A DNA stretch of 41,540 nucleotides from Hydrogenophaga sp. (GTDB lineage Bacteria > Pseudomonadota > Gammaproteobacteria > Burkholderiales > Burkholderiaceae_C). Shown piece by piece: positions 23,843 through 31,952 of this stretch. The notes under the pieces are model-generated. The model was given only the letters and a program-made list of their open reading frames with translations, was not told where the DNA came from and ran no database searches. The DNA is taken from assembly GCA_011391595.1 (NCBI GenBank), contig JAABQG010000032.1:1-41540 (forward strand), given 5' to 3'. Made by a program: the position numbers and the translations under genes. How positions within the stretch are numbered: position 1 is the stretch's first letter; every line of letters begins with the position of its first letter.

Positions 23843-25090
23843 TCATGACAGCAGGGCCTGGGCAAATTCGCGGGCGTTGAAGGTCTGCAGGTCTTCGAGC
23901 TTTTCACCGACACCGATGAAGTAGACCGGCACCGGCTTCTCGCGCGCGATGGCGCAAAGCACGCCGCCCTTGGCTGTGCCGTCGAGCTTGGTGATGACCA
24001 GGCCCGTCAGCGCCAGCGCCTCGTCGAAGGCCCTGACCTGCGCCAGCGCGTTCTGGCCAGTGTTGCCGTCGATGACCAGCAGCACCTCGTGCGGCGCGGT
24101 GGGATCGGCCTTCTGCACCACCCGCTTGATCTTCTTGAGTTCTTCCATCAGGTGCAGTTGCGTCGGCAGGCGCCCGGCGGTGTCGACCAGAACCACGTCA
24201 CGGCCGCGCGCGCGCCCGGCGCTGACCGCGTCGAAGCTCACGGCGGCCGGGTCACCGCCTTGCTGGCTGATGATCTCGACCGTGTTGCGGTCGGCCCAGA
24301 TGGCGAGTTGTTCGCGCGCGGCGGCGCGGAAGGTGTCGGCCGCGGCCAGCAGAACTGTGGCGCCCGAGCTGGCAAGGTGGCTGGTCAGCTTGCCGATCGA
24401 GGTGGTCTTGCCCGCGCCATTGACCCCGGCCACCATGATCACGGTGGGTCGATGCTCGCCGATCACCAGGGATCTTTGCAGCGGCATCAGCAGCGCAGCG
24501 ATGGCCTCGGCCAGCAGGCCCTTGACGGCGCCCGGATCGGTGGTTCTGGCTTCCTTCACGCGACGCTTGAGATCGGCCAGCAGGTAGTCCGTGGCCTTCA
24601 CGCCGGTGTCGGCCAGCAGCAGGGCGGTTTCCAGTTCCTCGTAGAGCGCGTCGTCGATCTTCGTGCCGGTGAACACCGTGGCGATGCTGGAGCCGGTCTT
24701 GCGCAGGCCGAGCTTGAGCTTGTCCAGCCAGCCTTTGCGTTCGGTCGCGGGTGCGGCGGCGGGCGGCAGAGCCTCGGCAGGCGCGGGCACCACGATTTCG
24801 GGTGGCGGCGCCATGGCGGGGCTGGGTGCGGGCGCGGGCGCCGGCGTCGGCGTGCGCTCTGTCACACTGTCGGGCACGGGAACCGGAGCCGGCGGCGGTG
24901 CCACCGGCCCTGCCGATTCGGCGGCGGCCACCACCGGCCCAGCGGCTTTCGGGTGGGCCGCAGCCTCTGCAGCCGGGACAGGTATCGCGACGACGGGCAC
25001 CGCGGCTGCCGGCGCGTCGCCGGCCGGATCGGCCAGCGGCGCGGGCGGCACGGCCGGAACCGGGGTCTTTTTCTTGAAAAAACTGAACAT
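23843..25090 (-). CDS. ftsY: Signal recognition particle receptor FtsY
   Basis: This 415-residue SRP receptor GTPase has an N-terminal ~115-residue Ala/Pro-rich segment after a basic MFSFFKKK start, then the N domain (KLGLRKTGSSIATVF) and the G domain with P-loop GVNGAGKTTS, ILLAAADTFRAAAREQL-type motif II, DTAGR and TKLDGTAKGG. It guides ribosome-nascent chains to the membrane translocon. The linker composition is typical of high-GC betaproteobacteria. Only 29 bases separate its start from the divergent peptidase start. Confidence 0.95.
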   Translation of the reverse strand: MFSFFKKKTPVPAVPPAPLADPAGDAPAAAVPVVAIPVPAAEAAAHPKAAGPVVAAAESAGPVAPPPAPVPVPDSVTERTPTPAPAPAPSPAMAPPPEIVVPAPAEALPPAAAPATERKGWLDKLKLGLRKTGSSIATVFTGTKIDDALYEELETALLLADTGVKATDYLLADLKRRVKEARTTDPGAVKGLLAEAIAALLMPLQRSLVIGEHRPTVIMVAGVNGAGKTTSIGKLTSHLASSGATVLLAAADTFRAAAREQLAIWADRNTVEIISQQGGDPAAVSFDAVSAGRARGRDVVLVDTAGRLPTQLHLMEELKKIKRVVQKADPTAPHEVLLVIDGNTGQNALAQVRAFDEALALTGLVITKLDGTAKGGVLCAIAREKPVPVYFIGVGEKLEDLQTFNAREFAQALLS

Positions 25091-25119
25091 TTTGGGGTTT
25101 CTAGAATCAGTCCCATTCT

Positions 25120-26547
25120 ATGAAACGATTTACACACACTGCGGCTCTGTTCCTGGGCCTGACCATCGGGGGTTCGGCCCTGGCACAAAGCCCTCCGTCA
25201 ACGGCCACCCACCAGACGCCCGCCGGCAGCGCTTCGATAAGCCAGTTCAAGCTGGCGAACGGCCTCACGGTCATCGTCAAGCCCGACCGGCGCGCCCCGA
25301 CCGCAGTGCACATGCTGTGGCTTCGCGTGGGGGCGATGGACGAGGTCGATGGCACCAGCGGCGTGGCGCACGTGCTGGAACACATGATGTTCAAGGGGAC
25401 GCCCACGGTGAAGGCCGGCGAGTTTTCACGCCAGGTCGCCGCGATGGGCGGACGTGAAAACGCCTTTACCTCGCGCGACTACACCGGTTATTACCAGCAG
25501 ATTCCGGCCGACCGGCTGGCCGACGTCATGCGACTGGAGGCCGACCGCTTCGCCCACAGCCAATGGGCGGATGAAGAGTTCGGGAAGGAACTCGAGGTCG
25601 TCAAGGAGGAGCGGCGCCTGCGCACCGAGGACAAGCCGCATGCCTTGCTGTACGAAAACCTCAATGCGACGGCGTTCATGGCCTCACCGTACCGCCGCCC
25701 CGTGGTCGGCTGGATGAGCGACCTGGACGCCATGACCCCGGCGGACGCGCGGGCGTTCTGGCAGCGCTGGTACATCCCGGCCAACGCCGCCGTCGTGGTG
25801 GCGGGCGACGTGGAACCTGAGCGAGTGCGTGCGCTGGCCGAGAAGTACTATGGATCGATCCCCGCGCGCATCGTGCCGCCGCGCAAGCCCCGCGAGGAAC
25901 CGCAGCAGAAGGGCCTGCGCCGCATCGACTTCAAGGCGCCCGCCGAACAGGCCTACGTCTCGCTGGCATTCAAGGTGCCGCGCCTGACAGGCCTGGAGGC
26001 GTCACCGGACAATGACGACGCGATGGCCCTGACCGTGCTGGCGGCGGTGCTCGATGGCTACAGCGGCGCGCGGCTGGACCGGGCGCTGACGCAGGGCCCG
26101 GACCGGCTGGCCGACAGTGCGGGGGCCGGCAACGGCCTGATGGGGCGGGGTCCGCAGCTGTTCACGCTGGACGGTGTGCCGGCGCCAGGCAAGACAACGG
26201 AGCAGGTGGAGGCCGCGCTGCGCGAGCAGGTTGCCCGGATCGCGCGCGACGGCGTGAGCGAAGCCGAACTGAACCGCGTGAAGACCCAGTGGGTGGCCAG
26301 CGAGGTCTACAAGCTCGATTCGGTGATGAACCAGGCGCGGGAACTGGGCAGCAACTGGGCGCTGGGTCTGCCGCTGGACGCGGGCGAGCAACTGATTGCG
26401 CGCCTGCGCAAGGTCACCGCAACCCAGGTGCAGGCCGTGGCCGCGAAGTATTTTGGCGATGACCAGTTGACCGTGGCCCTGTTGCGTCCCCAGCCCTTGA
26501 ACGCCGACCGCAAGCCGCGCACTCCGCCGGCAGGCGCTCGCCATTGA
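25120..26547 (+). CDS. M16 family zinc peptidase (catalytic partner)
   Basis: This 475-residue exported protein has a signal peptide ending near SALAQ. The inverted zinc motif H84-V-L-E87-H88 lies in GVAHVLEHMMFKGT, with a downstream acidic ligand region around ELEVVKEERRLR. It resembles PqqL/YmxG-type M16B peptidases, which work as heterodimers with a non-catalytic partner, here the next gene. No clear Shine-Dalgarno precedes ATG 25120; a TAGAAT box lies within the short divergent gap. The substrate is unknown. Confidence 0.88.
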   Translation: MKRFTHTAALFLGLTIGGSALAQSPPSTATHQTPAGSASISQFKLANGLTVIVKPDRRAPTAVHMLWLRVGAMDEVDGTSGVAHVLEHMMFKGTPTVKAGEFSRQVAAMGGRENAFTSRDYTGYYQQIPADRLADVMRLEADRFAHSQWADEEFGKELEVVKEERRLRTEDKPHALLYENLNATAFMASPYRRPVVGWMSDLDAMTPADARAFWQRWYIPANAAVVVAGDVEPERVRALAEKYYGSIPARIVPPRKPREEPQQKGLRRIDFKAPAEQAYVSLAFKVPRLTGLEASPDNDDAMALTVLAAVLDGYSGARLDRALTQGPDRLADSAGAGNGLMGRGPQLFTLDGVPAPGKTTEQVEAALREQVARIARDGVSEAELNRVKTQWVASEVYKLDSVMNQARELGSNWALGLPLDAGEQLIARLRKVTATQVQAVAAKYFGDDQLTVALLRPQPLNADRKPRTPPAGARH

Positions 26548-26559
26548 CCGGGGCAGCGC

Positions 26560-27912
26560 ATGAATACTCTGAAAAAGATAGCTGTGAAAGACCTTCTGAC
26601 GCTGGCCTGTGCCATTTTTTCCCTGAATTTTGCCCATGCCGGCATTCCCATCCAGCATTGGAGCCAGCCCGGCGGTGCGAAGGTCTGGCTGGTCGAAAGC
26701 CCGGCCATTCCGATGGTGGACGTGCAGATCGACTTCGACGCGGGCGGCCGGCGGGATCCGGCGGATCAGGCGGGGCTGGCCAGCGTCACGGCCGGCATGC
26801 TCTCCAAGGGCGTGGCAGCGCGGGGCAGCGAGGCGGCGCTCGATGAAAACCAGCTGGGCGAAGCCTGGGCCGACCTCGGGGCTTCGTTCAGCGCCAGTGC
26901 CGGCAGCGACCGCATGAGTTTTTCGCTGCGCTCGCTGAGCTACCCCGACCTGCTGGAGCGGGCTGCGATGCTGGCGGCACGCCAGATCGGCGAACCTTCG
27001 TTTCCCGAGCCGATCTGGCAACGCGACCGAGAACGCCTTTCCGCGGCGATACGGGAAGCCAACACGCGCCCGGCCACGGTGGCGGGACGCGCCTTTTCCA
27101 AAGGCGTCTACGGCGACCACCCCTATGGCTTCGAGATGACCGAGGCCACGCTCGCGCGCATGGACGTGGCCGACATGCGCAAGCTGTACGCACGGCTGAT
27201 CGCACCTTGCCGCGCGAAGGTCAGCATCGTCGGGGCGCTCGACCGGGCGCAGGCCGACGTACTGGTTACAAAACTGTTGTCGCGCCTGCCCGCCGGCGAC
27301 GCAACTGCCTGCGCGCCGCTGCCCTCCGTCCCCGAGGTGGCGCCTTTGACCGCGTCGCAGGAGCGCCGCATCCCGTTTGATTCGGCCCAGGCGCATGTGT
27401 TCATTGGCCAGCCAGGGCACAAGCGCGACGACCCGGACTTCTTTGCCTTGCTGGTGGGCAACTACACCCTGGGCGGTGGCGGCTTCGTGTCGCGCCTGAC
27501 GACCGAGGTGCGCGAGAAGCGCGGCCTGAGCTACAGCGTCTACAGCTACTTCTCGCCAGGCCTGCACGCCGGGGCCTTCATGGTGGGCCTGCAGACGCGC
27601 CCGGACCAGGCGGAGCGGGCGCTGCAGGTTTCGCGCGAGGAGGTCGCAAGGTTCGTCGCCGAAGGCCCGACGCCGCAGGAGCTGAAAGCCGCCAAGGACA
27701 ACCTGATCGGCGGCTTCGCCCTGCGTATTGACAGCAATCGCAAGCTGCTGGACAACGTGGCCAACATTGCCTGGAACAATTTGCCGCTCGACTACCTGGA
27801 CAGCTGGACCCGGCAGGTTGAAAGAGTTACCGCGGCCGACGTTCGGGCAGCATTCGCACGCAAGTTGCAGCCCGAACGCATGGTGACGGTGGTGGTGGGC
27901 GGCGCAACCTGA
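26560..27912 (+). CDS. M16 family peptidase-like protein (non-catalytic partner)
   Basis: This 450-residue exported protein has the M16 fold but lacks HxxEH: the equivalent region is GLASVTAGMLSKGVA. The C-terminal domain keeps REKRGLSYSVYSYFSPG, the substrate-binding R/Y motif. It probably pairs with the upstream peptidase, 12 bases away. The signal peptide (KKIAVKDLLTLACAIFSLNF, ending AHA) is encoded almost entirely by a copy of the 57-bp dispersed repeat. Confidence 0.87.
   Translation: MNTLKKIAVKDLLTLACAIFSLNFAHAGIPIQHWSQPGGAKVWLVESPAIPMVDVQIDFDAGGRRDPADQAGLASVTAGMLSKGVAARGSEAALDENQLGEAWADLGASFSASAGSDRMSFSLRSLSYPDLLERAAMLAARQIGEPSFPEPIWQRDRERLSAAIREANTRPATVAGRAFSKGVYGDHPYGFEMTEATLARMDVADMRKLYARLIAPCRAKVSIVGALDRAQADVLVTKLLSRLPAGDATACAPLPSVPEVAPLTASQERRIPFDSAQAHVFIGQPGHKRDDPDFFALLVGNYTLGGGGFVSRLTTEVREKRGLSYSVYSYFSPGLHAGAFMVGLQTRPDQAERALQVSREEVARFVAEGPTPQELKAAKDNLIGGFALRIDSNRKLLDNVANIAWNNLPLDYLDSWTRQVERVTAADVRAAFARKLQPERMVTVVVGGAT
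26575..26633 (+). repeat. 57-bp dispersed repeat, copy 5 (encodes a signal peptide)
   Basis: It reads GATAGCTGTGAAAGACC, then TTCTGACGCTGGCCTGTGCC, then ATTTTTTCCCTGAA. It shares TTCTGACGCTGG with copy 3 and GATAGCTG with copy 4. The reading frame is the same as in copy 3 (IA...LLTL..A.F). Confidence 0.65.
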
Positions 27913-28006
27913 CGGGGGCCATGTCGAAGCGTTTTCCGCAGGCTGCAGGGGGGGCTTGGGCCGGGATGGGGTATGGTCTGGTCCACACCACCCGAGGGCC
28001 TGTGCC

Positions 28007-28603
28007 ATGAATCCCAACGTTGACGAACTGCTGCAACGCATGCAGGGACTGCGCGAGGAGCTGGAAGCCGAGTTCAAGAGGAAGCGCGAGGAAATCGAGT
28101 TCGTCATGCAGGGCAAGCGCTTGCACTTTGCCGAGGAAGTCCAGCAGCGCCAGCGCCTGTACCGCATCGGCCTGCTGCGCTACCTGCGCGATGCGCGCTG
28201 GCTGGTGTTGCTGACCGCGCCGGTGATCTATTCAGGCTTTGCCATCTTCGCGCTGATGGACCTGTTCGTCACGCTCTACCAGGCGCTGTGCTTTCCGGTC
28301 TATGGCATCCCGAAGGTGCAGCGGCGCGATTACCTGATTTTCGACCGCACCGACCTGCCGTACCTGAACGCGATCGAACGGTTCAACTGTTTCTACTGCT
28401 CTTACGGCAACGGGGTGGCGGCCTACCTGCGTGAGGTGGCGGCCCGCACCGAACAGTACTGGTGTCCGATCAAGCACGCCCGCCGCGTGCTGGGCGCTCA
28501 TGACCGCTACCCGGATTTCTTCGAGTTCGGCGACGCCGAGAGTTTTCGCCAGGGACTGGAGCGCCTGCGGGCGCAGCATGCCCACGAGGCCAACGACCTG
28601 TGA
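28007..28603 (+). CDS. Conserved membrane protein of unknown function
   Basis: This 198-residue protein has an N-terminal charged, probably coiled-coil stretch (residues ~5-50, rich in Glu, Lys and Arg). Two adjacent hydrophobic segments follow (LVLLTAPVIYSGFAIFALMD and FVTLYQALCFPVYG), then a soluble part with the conserved-looking NCFYCSYGNGV. The two Cys of FYCSYG-type and a later WCPIKHARR suggest a metal-binding or acylation site. I know similar hypothetical proteins from Burkholderiales but no function. ATG 28007 is preferred over an upstream in-frame start because the coiled-coil begins there. Confidence 0.65.
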   Translation: MNPNVDELLQRMQGLREELEAEFKRKREEIEFVMQGKRLHFAEEVQQRQRLYRIGLLRYLRDARWLVLLTAPVIYSGFAIFALMDLFVTLYQALCFPVYGIPKVQRRDYLIFDRTDLPYLNAIERFNCFYCSYGNGVAAYLREVAARTEQYWCPIKHARRVLGAHDRYPDFFEFGDAESFRQGLERLRAQHAHEANDL

Positions 28604-28640
28604 CGTGCCGCCTTGCGCGCGGGCTTGCGCGACTCAGGAG

Positions 28641-29192
28641 TCAGATGTGCGCGATGATGCGCGGCGCGTGGCGCATGTGCAGCGACAAGCCGAGGGCTTC
28701 CATGTGGTTGCCGTTGCGCGCCAGAATGGTGTGGGCCAGCGGCAGGAAGTGCTCTTCCTCGAAGCGCGCATGGGCCAGGTAGCTTTCCACCAGGTGCTCC
28801 ACCCCGGCCACGTTGAGTTCGCTCGAGTGCCCTTTCGCCACCTTCTTCAGTTCGGGCTCCAGCTTGGACCACGCGGCCTCGACGGTGCGGTGCTCCGCGG
28901 TCAGCTGGTCCACCATGACCCGCACACGGTCGCGTTCCTCACCCTTGACGGCGCTGGCCAACACGGCGGGGAACAGCTCTTTCTCTTCCTCGGAATGGTG
29001 CTCGTAGACGGCATCGCGAAAGAACCCCAGGGTTTGCTCGGCGATCGTGCGCGCACGGGCTGCGGGCGCCAGTAGCGCCGGCAGTTCGCCAAAGGTCTTC
29101 AGGTGCGAAATGATGCCCGCGTGGCAATTGGAAAAATTCAGCAAGGGGGCATCGCTGGCTTCGTCAATCGGTGGGGTCGGCGTGTGGTTCAT
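28641..29192 (-). CDS. Hemerythrin-like HHE-domain protein
   Basis: This 183-residue protein is a predicted four-helix bundle with the ligand pattern NCHAGIISHL, YEHHSEEEKELFP, TAEHRTVE and HARFEEEHFLPLA, consistent with a di-iron hemerythrin site. Such proteins bind O2 or protect or repair iron centres under nitrosative stress. The upstream region holds a TATATT -10 and an FNR/Anr-like site, so expression is probably highest at low oxygen. Confidence 0.82.
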   Translation of the reverse strand: MNHTPTPPIDEASDAPLLNFSNCHAGIISHLKTFGELPALLAPAARARTIAEQTLGFFRDAVYEHHSEEEKELFPAVLASAVKGEERDRVRVMVDQLTAEHRTVEAAWSKLEPELKKVAKGHSSELNVAGVEHLVESYLAHARFEEEHFLPLAHTILARNGNHMEALGLSLHMRHAPRIIAHI

Positions 29193-29256
29193 GATGGGTC
29201 ACCTCGTTGGGTGCGGTCGCCGGCCAAATGGCGGTTTCCGCGAAACTTGTGGGCTC

Positions 29257-29317
29257 AATATAGCAAACGATGCCGGCCGCCTGCGCATGAACCCGGTCGT
29301 TTCTTGATCCACGTCAT
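29257..29317 (-). promoter_or_regulatory. Candidate FNR/Anr-dependent promoter of the hemerythrin gene
   Basis: TTGATCCACGTCAT (29304-29317) matches the betaproteobacterial FNR/Anr pattern TTGAT-N4-(A/G)TCAA at all but one position. On the minus strand a TATATT -10 (29257-29262) would place transcription start near 29250, putting the site centre close to -61, a class I activator position. There is no good -35. Confidence 0.45.
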
Positions 29318-29321
29318 TTGT

Positions 29322-30221
29322 TCAGCCGTCGGCTTGACCCAGGTTCAGCAGGGCTTGCGCGAGCAGGTGCGCCACGCTGACCGCGTTGGTCGGGTGGGGG
29401 ATGGTGTCAGTGCTCCAGATGTCGCCCACGCCCGCCTGGCGCATCATCCGCAGCGCCTCGTCGGACAACAGGGCGTGGGTCACGGCGCTGTCCACCGTCC
29501 CGGCGCCAGCGGCCAGCAACAGCCGGGCCGCCTGCGCCACGGTGTGTCCCGTGCTGGCCACGTCGTCGAGCAGCACCACCGCGCGACCGGCCACCGGTAC
29601 CGGTGGAAGTTCAACTTCCACCGCATGATCGCCGTGGCGCATCTTGGCGCACACGGCATGGTCGAAGCCGTGGCGTGCGGCCGCCTGGGCAATCCACTGC
29701 GCGGATTCGCCGTCGGGTCCCATCAGCAGCGCGCCAGGGCGTCGCTGCGCAACCAGGTCGGCCAGCAGGGGCGCGCCGCTCAGGACGATGGCCTGTCGCG
29801 CCGGGACTGCCTCGGTCAGCGTGGCCACACGGTGCAGGTGGGGGTCCACCGTGATCACGGCGTCAAACAGATCCGCCAGGAAACGCCCGACGATGCGCTG
29901 GCTGACGGCTTCGCCCGGGCGGAAGGCGATATCCTGGCGCATGTAGGCGAGGTAGGGCGCCACCAGCGTCAGATGGCGGGCGCCCAGTGTCCGGGCGGTC
30001 CGGGCGGCCAGCAGCAGTTCCACCAGCTTCTCGTTCGGATGGTCCAGGGTGCGCAGCACCACCACCCTTTCAGGCAGGGTGTCCGGCAGGCGCAACTTGA
30101 TCTCGCCATCGGGAAAGCGGTGACGCTCCACCCGCGCGAAAGCCAGGCCGGAGGCTTCAGCCAGGCGCGAAGCGGCGGCGTGCTCTTCGTCGAAATACAG
30201 CAGGATCGCGGGCGGGTTCAT
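29322..30221 (-). CDS. Ribose-phosphate pyrophosphokinase-like protein (PRPP synthetase family)
   Basis: This 299-residue protein has the PRPP synthetase layout: RHRFPDGEIKLRLP, PYLAYMRQDIAFRPGEAVSQ, TVDPHLHR and the PRPP loop VVLLDDVASTGHT. It belongs to the divergent stand-alone group often found beside AMP/thymidine phosphorylases rather than to the housekeeping Prs. ATG 30221 overlaps the upstream TGA by one base, so it is translationally coupled to the phosphorylase. It likely recycles ribose phosphate to PRPP, perhaps under low oxygen. Confidence 0.85.
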   Translation of the reverse strand: MNPPAILLYFDEEHAAASRLAEASGLAFARVERHRFPDGEIKLRLPDTLPERVVVLRTLDHPNEKLVELLLAARTARTLGARHLTLVAPYLAYMRQDIAFRPGEAVSQRIVGRFLADLFDAVITVDPHLHRVATLTEAVPARQAIVLSGAPLLADLVAQRRPGALLMGPDGESAQWIAQAAARHGFDHAVCAKMRHGDHAVEVELPPVPVAGRAVVLLDDVASTGHTVAQAARLLLAAGAGTVDSAVTHALLSDEALRMMRQAGVGDIWSTDTIPHPTNAVSVAHLLAQALLNLGQADG

Positions 30222-31819
30222 CAGAACTCCACGAAGACGTGCGGCACTTCGTCGGCCCGGCCGATCGTGAAGCCGCTGGAACGCGTGCTGGCGAGCCGCG
30301 CAAACTCCAGGTCGGCAGGATAGCCGGCGTGGACCCGGTAGAGCACGTCGCCCGCGGCCACCACGTCGCCGAGCTTGCGGAAAAGATCCACGCCGGCGCC
30401 GGGGACCTTGGGGGCGCCGGCCAGGCGGGCCACCCGCGCGATCTGGAAATTGTCGATGCCTGCCACGACGCCGGAACCGGCGGCGCGCAACTCGAAAGTG
30501 AGCGGGCCGAGTTCCGGGCGGTTGTGATCGAAATTCCGCGTCCCCTGCGCTGCAATGATGGCGTTCATGCGGGCCAGGGCCCTGCCGGAATCCAGAATGT
30601 CGCGCGCAATGGCAAAGCCGTCGCCGCCGCGCACGTCCGGGTCGCACTCGATCAGGCGGCCGGCCAGGCGCAGCGCCTTCTGGCGCAGGTCGATGGGCGC
30701 GCGTGGGTCGTTCTGTAGCACCCGCATCACGTCGCGCGCCTCCAGCACCGGCCCAATGCCACTGCCGATGGGCTGACGGCCGTCGGTGATGACGACATCC
30801 AGCGCGATGTGCATGCGCCCCGCCACATACTCGAACAAGCGCCGCAGGCGTTGCGCCTCGGGCATGGAGCGCACCTTGGCCGTGGGCCCGATAGGGATGT
30901 CCAGCACCAGGTGGGTGGAGCCGGCAGCGATCTTCTTGGACAGGATGGAGGCCACCATCTGGCCCGGTGAGTCGATCGACAGCGGCCGCTCAACCGAGAT
31001 CAGCACGTCGTCGGCCGGCGACAGATCGGCCGTACCGCCCCAGGCCAGGCATCCCCGGTGGTCGCGCACGATCTGCTCCAGTTGCGCAAACGGCAGTTCC
31101 ACATTGGCCAGCACGGCCATGGTGTCGGCCGTGCCCGCCGGCGAGGTGATGGCGCGCGACGAGGTCTTGGGGCACAGCATGCCGTGCGCGGCCACGATGG
31201 GCACCACCAGCATCGAGGTCCGGTTGCCGGGAATACCGCCGATGCAGTGCTTGTCCACCACCAGCGGCTCGTGCCAGTCGAGCTTGCGCCCGCTGGCCAC
31301 CATGGCCTCGGTCAGGAAGTAAACCTCCTCGCGGTCGAGTTCGGCGCGGTTGCAGGCCACCACGAAGGCGGTCAGCTCGATCTTGGAGTAGTGGTGGCTG
31401 GCAATGTCGTGCACGATGGCATGGAAGTCGTCGCGATCCAGCCGCTCGCCATCGATCTTTCGGAACAGCGCCGCCATGGACGCCGCAGGCTCGGCCTGGG
31501 AGACGTAGGCGGTATGGCCGTCCTGCACGCCGAGCTGCGCAAAGGCATCCTCGGACAGTCCCAGCTCCTGGCAGCTGACGATGGTCGTATCGTCGACCAC
31601 GTTGACGGTCGCCAGGATGTGCCGGCCGTTGGCGTGCACTTCGATCTTGGACAGCGCCTGAAAACCCTCGGCGCGGTACACGGCACAGTCGCGGTGCAGA
31701 TAGGCCACGTTTTCGCGCCAGGTGTCGATGGCCACCCGACGCAGCGCCAACGCGGGCGCCAAGACCGGTTCCGGGGGCGCTGGCGCCGGGTCGGGAAGTT
31801 CAATTTGTGCAGGGCTCAT
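30221..31819 (-). CDS. AMP phosphorylase / thymidine phosphorylase family protein
   Basis: This 532-residue protein is longer than housekeeping DeoA (about 440), with an extra N-terminal ~90-residue domain as in archaeal-type AMP phosphorylases. Motifs include [21 protein letters not shown] (phosphate/base site), [18 protein letters not shown] and [10 protein letters not shown]. It would split nucleoside monophosphates or nucleosides by phosphorolysis to a sugar phosphate for the coupled PRPP-synthetase-like enzyme. The ATG follows a TAGGCT -10 by six bases, so its mRNA may be leaderless, driven from an FNR-type site shared with the divergent protease gene. Confidence 0.85.
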   Translation of the reverse strand: MSPAQIELPDPAPAPPEPVLAPALALRRVAIDTWRENVAYLHRDCAVYRAEGFQALSKIEVHANGRHILATVNVVDDTTIVSCQELGLSEDAFAQLGVQDGHTAYVSQAEPAASMAALFRKIDGERLDRDDFHAIVHDIASHHYSKIELTAFVVACNRAELDREEVYFLTEAMVASGRKLDWHEPLVVDKHCIGGIPGNRTSMLVVPIVAAHGMLCPKTSSRAITSPAGTADTMAVLANVELPFAQLEQIVRDHRGCLAWGGTADLSPADDVLISVERPLSIDSPGQMVASILSKKIAAGSTHLVLDIPIGPTAKVRSMPEAQRLRRLFEYVAGRMHIALDVVITDGRQPIGSGIGPVLEARDVMRVLQNDPRAPIDLRQKALRLAGRLIECDPDVRGGDGFAIARDILDSGRALARMNAIIAAQGTRNFDHNRPELGPLTFELRAAGSGVVAGIDNFQIARVARLAGAPKVPGAGVDLFRKLGDVVAAGDVLYRVHAGYPADLEFARLASTRSSGFTIGRADEVPHVFVEF

Positions 31820-31825
31820 GGTGCA

Positions 31826-31896
31826 AGCCTACCGCGAACACGCATGGCCGGCCAGTGACGGGCGTCAAGCAAACGGATCGAGGATCGGTTTAAGCT
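31826..31896. promoter_or_regulatory. Bidirectional FNR/Anr-type promoter region
   Basis: A TGAC-N4-GTCA inverted repeat (GTGACGGGCGTCAA, 31855-31868) sits midway between two -10-like boxes. These are TAAGCT (31891-31896, plus) and TAGGCT (31826-31831, minus), both followed by TGCAC. The site centre (31861.5) is about 41 bases from the predicted start in both directions, the class II FNR position. Confidence 0.6.
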
Positions 31897-31952
31897 TGCA
31901 CAGTAGCCGCGCAAAGTCCTGGTGGGCGGGCCAACCCGGAGCCTGAAACCTC

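Noticed and set aside
29263..29300. Possible eighth copy of the 57-bp repeat (TATAGCAAACGATGCC)
   Set aside because: Only the first ten bases resemble the family; the central GACGCTGG and T/A tail blocks are absent.
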